Both the position numbers and the translations under genes were made by a program. Source: SCUN01 sp964343975 (lineage in GTDB: Bacteria > Acidobacteriota > Vicinamibacteria > Vicinamibacterales > SCN-69-37). From it: 8,934 nt of DNA. The DNA lies in the NCBI GenBank assembly GCA_964343975.1, contig CAYFLU010000138.1:1-8934 (forward strand), in the 5' to 3' direction. Below are positions 7,575 through 8,934 of this stretch, piece after piece. The notes under the pieces were generated by a model that ran no database searches, was not told the DNA's origin, and was given only the letters and a program-made list of their open reading frames with translations. The stretch's first letter is position 1, and each line of letters begins with the position of its first letter.

Positions 7575-7955
7575 GACCGGCAGGCGGTGGGCCTTCGCGG
7601 CGGCTGCAAGACGGTCGTCGTACGTGATGAGGTCGACGGGCTCGTCGAAGCTCTGCACCGTGGCGAGATGGATGGCGTCGAGCGTGCGTAGGGCAGATGG
7701 CGTGAGGCGCCCGGCGGCTTCGAGAATCGCCGGCGTCACTTCCACGAGATAGATCGAGTCGAGCACTTCATCCAGATGCTGCAGCAGGCGCGCGTGCCTG
7801 GCCCGCGCGCAGGCCCGGCGCAGTTCCGTGGCGCCGAGGCGCGAGCACAGCAGCGCTTCGCGATGCGCGAGGTCGTTCTCGAGCGCAGCCGTCTCGTGCT
7901 CGCGCACCACGAGCTTCACGAGCGCCGAGCTGTCGATGTAGGCGAGGCCGGTCAC
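7557..7955 (-). CDS. vapC: VapC-type PIN-domain toxin
   Basis: This is a 132-residue PIN-domain ribonuclease, the toxin of a type II toxin-antitoxin pair; VapC toxins cut specific RNAs such as tRNA or rRNA using magnesium. The start YIDSSALVKL holds the first acidic residue (D8). ATELRRA supplies E44, TLDAIHLATV supplies D93, and the C-terminal TYDDRLAAAA supplies D113/D114, so the acidic catalytic set looks complete. Length is normal for the family. The start is a GTG that overlaps the TGA of the antitoxin gene (GTGA, 7955-7952), indicating coupled translation and a single operon. The same frame continues upstream through the antitoxin gene, but that part is only a shadow. Activity is normally blocked by the antitoxin. 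Confidence 0.93.
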   Translation of the reverse strand: MTGLAYIDSSALVKLVVREHETAALENDLAHREALLCSRLGATELRRACARARHARLLQHLDEVLDSIYLVEVTPAILEAAGRLTPSALRTLDAIHLATVQSFDEPVDLITYDDRLAAAAKAHRLPVVRPGA

Positions 7956-8236
7956 AGGCGCTCGTTGCGCTGCTCGTCGAGGAGCGCAGACAGGGGCGTC
8001 TTCAGCCGCACGTGCAGGGGCGCGGGGCGATCGGCCATCGACCGCGCCGGGGCCACCGCCGCGCCGGACTGCACGAGCCGCTGCAACAGCCCCGCCGCCG
8101 GGGCCGCCGGACGAAGCTCGGCCACGACCGCGCCATGCTCGGTCACGGTGAATGCCTCTCCGCGTTTCACGCGCGCGAGATACACGCTGAGGTTCTGACG
8201 GAGTTCGCGGACGCCGATGCGAGCCGGGCTGGCCAT
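7952..8236 (-). CDS. vapB: Phd/YefM-type antitoxin of the VapC pair
   Basis: This is a 94-residue antitoxin. The N-terminal half (ARIGVRELRQNLSVYLARVK, then GEAFTVTEHGAVVAEL) has the Phd/YefM fold, which binds operator DNA, as in many partners of PIN toxins. The C-terminal half (LLQRLVQ to TPLSALLDEQRNERL) should wrap the toxin. I chose the ATG at 8234-8236 because the family's N-terminus begins there and the frame further upstream has no family resemblance. No Shine-Dalgarno is visible; two TAGCACA repeats lie directly upstream and may be the operator for autoregulation. It overlaps the toxin start by four bases. The symbol is generic for VapC partners. Confidence 0.9.
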   Translation of the reverse strand: MASPARIGVRELRQNLSVYLARVKRGEAFTVTEHGAVVAELRPAAPAAGLLQRLVQSGAAVAPARSMADRPAPLHVRLKTPLSALLDEQRNERL

Positions 8237-8237
8237 G

Positions 8238-8254
8238 TAGCACACGGTAGCACA
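8238..8254. promoter_or_regulatory. TAGCACA tandem repeat, candidate antitoxin operator
   Basis: TAGCACACGGTAGCACA contains two identical TAGCACA words ten bases apart, about one helical turn. It abuts the antitoxin start codon on its upstream side. This is where autoregulating antitoxins usually bind, so it is a plausible operator. On the minus strand it also contains TACCGT, ending seven bases before the ATG, a possible -10 element. No binding evidence is available. Confidence 0.4.
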
Positions 8255-8305
8255 ATGCGGCGTTGACAGACGTGCTCGGCGCAATCGCCGGCGCACGTGA
8301 TCAAG

Positions 8306-8328
8306 GTCCGGCCGACGCCGGACGTCCG
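8306..8328. repeat. Nested palindromes in the divergent intergenic region
   Basis: GTCCGGC-CGAC-GCCGGAC (8306-8323) is a perfect inverted repeat, and its right arm overlaps a second perfect palindrome, CGGACGTCCG (8319-8328). They lie just upstream of a TATGAT box and the metallo-beta-lactamase-fold gene, where a regulator could bind. GC-rich DNA makes such palindromes more likely by chance. Confidence 0.35.
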
Positions 8329-8329
8329 C

Positions 8330-8335
8330 TATGAT
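8330..8335 (+). promoter_or_regulatory. TATGAT, candidate -10 box of a leaderless promoter
   Basis: TATGAT is one base from the bacterial -10 consensus and ends six bases before the ATG at 8342. Transcription would then start at or next to the start codon, which fits the absence of a Shine-Dalgarno site there. No convincing -35 hexamer is found 16-18 bases upstream. Confidence 0.4.
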
Positions 8336-8341
8336 CCGGCC

Positions 8342-8934
8342 ATGCGCAAACACGGCCTGGCTCTGGCTCTGTCTCTCTGTGTGTCCCTCGTCCTCGCTGC
8401 GCAACAGTCCGTCGTTCGCACCGCGGACCCGGCGAAGCGCGGGCTAAAAGACAGCGACTTCCCGCGCCTCATCAAAGTCGCGGAAAACGTCTACACCTAC
8501 GAGGACTTCCACGCCGGCGCCGAGAAGTTCACGACCACGGACCTCATCGTCGTCGGCCCCGACGGTGTACTGATTGCCGACGCGCAGGGCAGCGTGGCGC
8601 AGACGAAGGGCCTCGTCGATGCGATCGCGAAGCTCACGCCGGCGCCGATCAAGTGGGTCGTCATCGCGTCGGATCACGGCGACCACACCGCCGGCAACAG
8701 CGCGCTGCCGTCGGGCGCCACCTACTTCATCCATCCCGTCTCGAAAGCCACGCTCGACGCATCGTCCGCCGGCGGCCGCGGCGGCGCGGGCTGGAAGCTG
8801 CCGGCCGATGCGAAGCTCGTCACGGACAAGGTGACGATGACGGTGGGGAAGGAGCCGGTGGAGATTCTGTTCCTCGGCGGCGCACATACAGGCGGCGACC
8901 TGAGCGTGTGGCTGCCCGCGAAGAAGATCCTGTT
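8342..8934 (+). CDS. Exported metallo-beta-lactamase-fold protein, 5' part (partial)
   Basis: The first 197 residues of a metallo-beta-lactamase superfamily protein run off the window end. The N-terminus MRKHGLALALSLCVSLVLAA is a typical signal peptide, with likely cleavage near residues 19-20, so the protein acts outside the cytoplasm. The mature part begins with a fold-typical strand region (LIVVGPDGVLIADAQGS), followed by the metal motif at 110-115, and H182 in AHTGGD, the usual next zinc ligand. The motif reads SDHGDH (S110, H112, D114, H115), whereas the family usually has HxHxDH, so the first histidine is serine. This may alter or weaken one zinc site. Known relatives hydrolyse beta-lactams, lactones, thioesters or other esters; the substrate here cannot be told. 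It is divergent from the antitoxin gene, has no Shine-Dalgarno and may be leaderless. Confidence 0.85.
   Translation, partial: MRKHGLALALSLCVSLVLAAQQSVVRTADPAKRGLKDSDFPRLIKVAENVYTYEDFHAGAEKFTTTDLIVVGPDGVLIADAQGSVAQTKGLVDAIAKLTPAPIKWVVIASDHGDHTAGNSALPSGATYFIHPVSKATLDASSAGGRGGAGWKLPADAKLVTDKVTMTVGKEPVEILFLGGAHTGGDLSVWLPAKKIL

Noticed and set aside
8089..8105. GCCCC to GGGGC hairpin inside the antitoxin gene
   Set aside because: The arms are short and lie in Ala/Pro-rich coding sequence, as expected by chance at this GC content.
8263..8268. Perfect TTGACA on the plus strand as a -35 box
   Set aside because: No -10 element lies 16-18 bases downstream, and the TATGAT at 8330 is far too distant.
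8444..8887. Minus-strand ORF opposite the exported hydrolase
   Set aside because: It is a shadow of the real plus-strand gene, with Arg-rich, low-complexity content and no family resemblance.

Overview
The window is GC-rich bacterial chromosomal DNA (about 60-68% GC in most genes, visibly lower, near 53%, in parts of the middle). Gene starts, Shine-Dalgarno-like sites and tight operon spacing are bacterial. The mix of genes suits a large-genome soil-type bacterium. Acidobacteriota is my best guess from the general look of the metallo-beta-lactamase and toxin-antitoxin proteins, but nothing here proves it.

Layout. Bases 1-2721 hold the 3' part of a RecB/AddA-type helicase-nuclease whose N-terminus lies upstream. 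Bases 2722-6729 are an accessory block: a possible 28-residue ORF, a membrane-anchored cysteine-containing protein of unknown function, an unrecognised 170-residue protein of lower GC, and a GmrSD-type (DUF262-DUF1524) modification-dependent restriction gene with a C-terminal RAMA domain. The restriction gene is interrupted by three in-frame stop codons but has no frameshift. An identical 19-bp direct repeat occurs at 2746-2764 and 6711-6729, just outside this block on both sides. Bases 6762-7552 hold a small zinc-ribbon protein translationally coupled to an HD-domain phosphohydrolase. Bases 7557-8236 (minus strand) hold a Phd-type antitoxin/VapC toxin pair that converges on the HD gene. From 8342 to the end runs the 5' part of an exported metallo-beta-lactamase-fold protein, transcribed divergently from the toxin-antitoxin pair.

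How they fit together. The helicase-nuclease (DNA repair and degradation of foreign linear DNA), the modified-DNA restriction gene and the toxin-antitoxin pair are types often found in defence or genome-plasticity regions. The restriction gene appears to be decaying or dependent on readthrough. All three stops are one C-to-T change away from glutamine codons, which is the most unusual signal in the window. I do not see a clearly new multi-gene system. The best candidate is the unknown 170-residue gene followed by the RAMA-tailed GmrSD gene.
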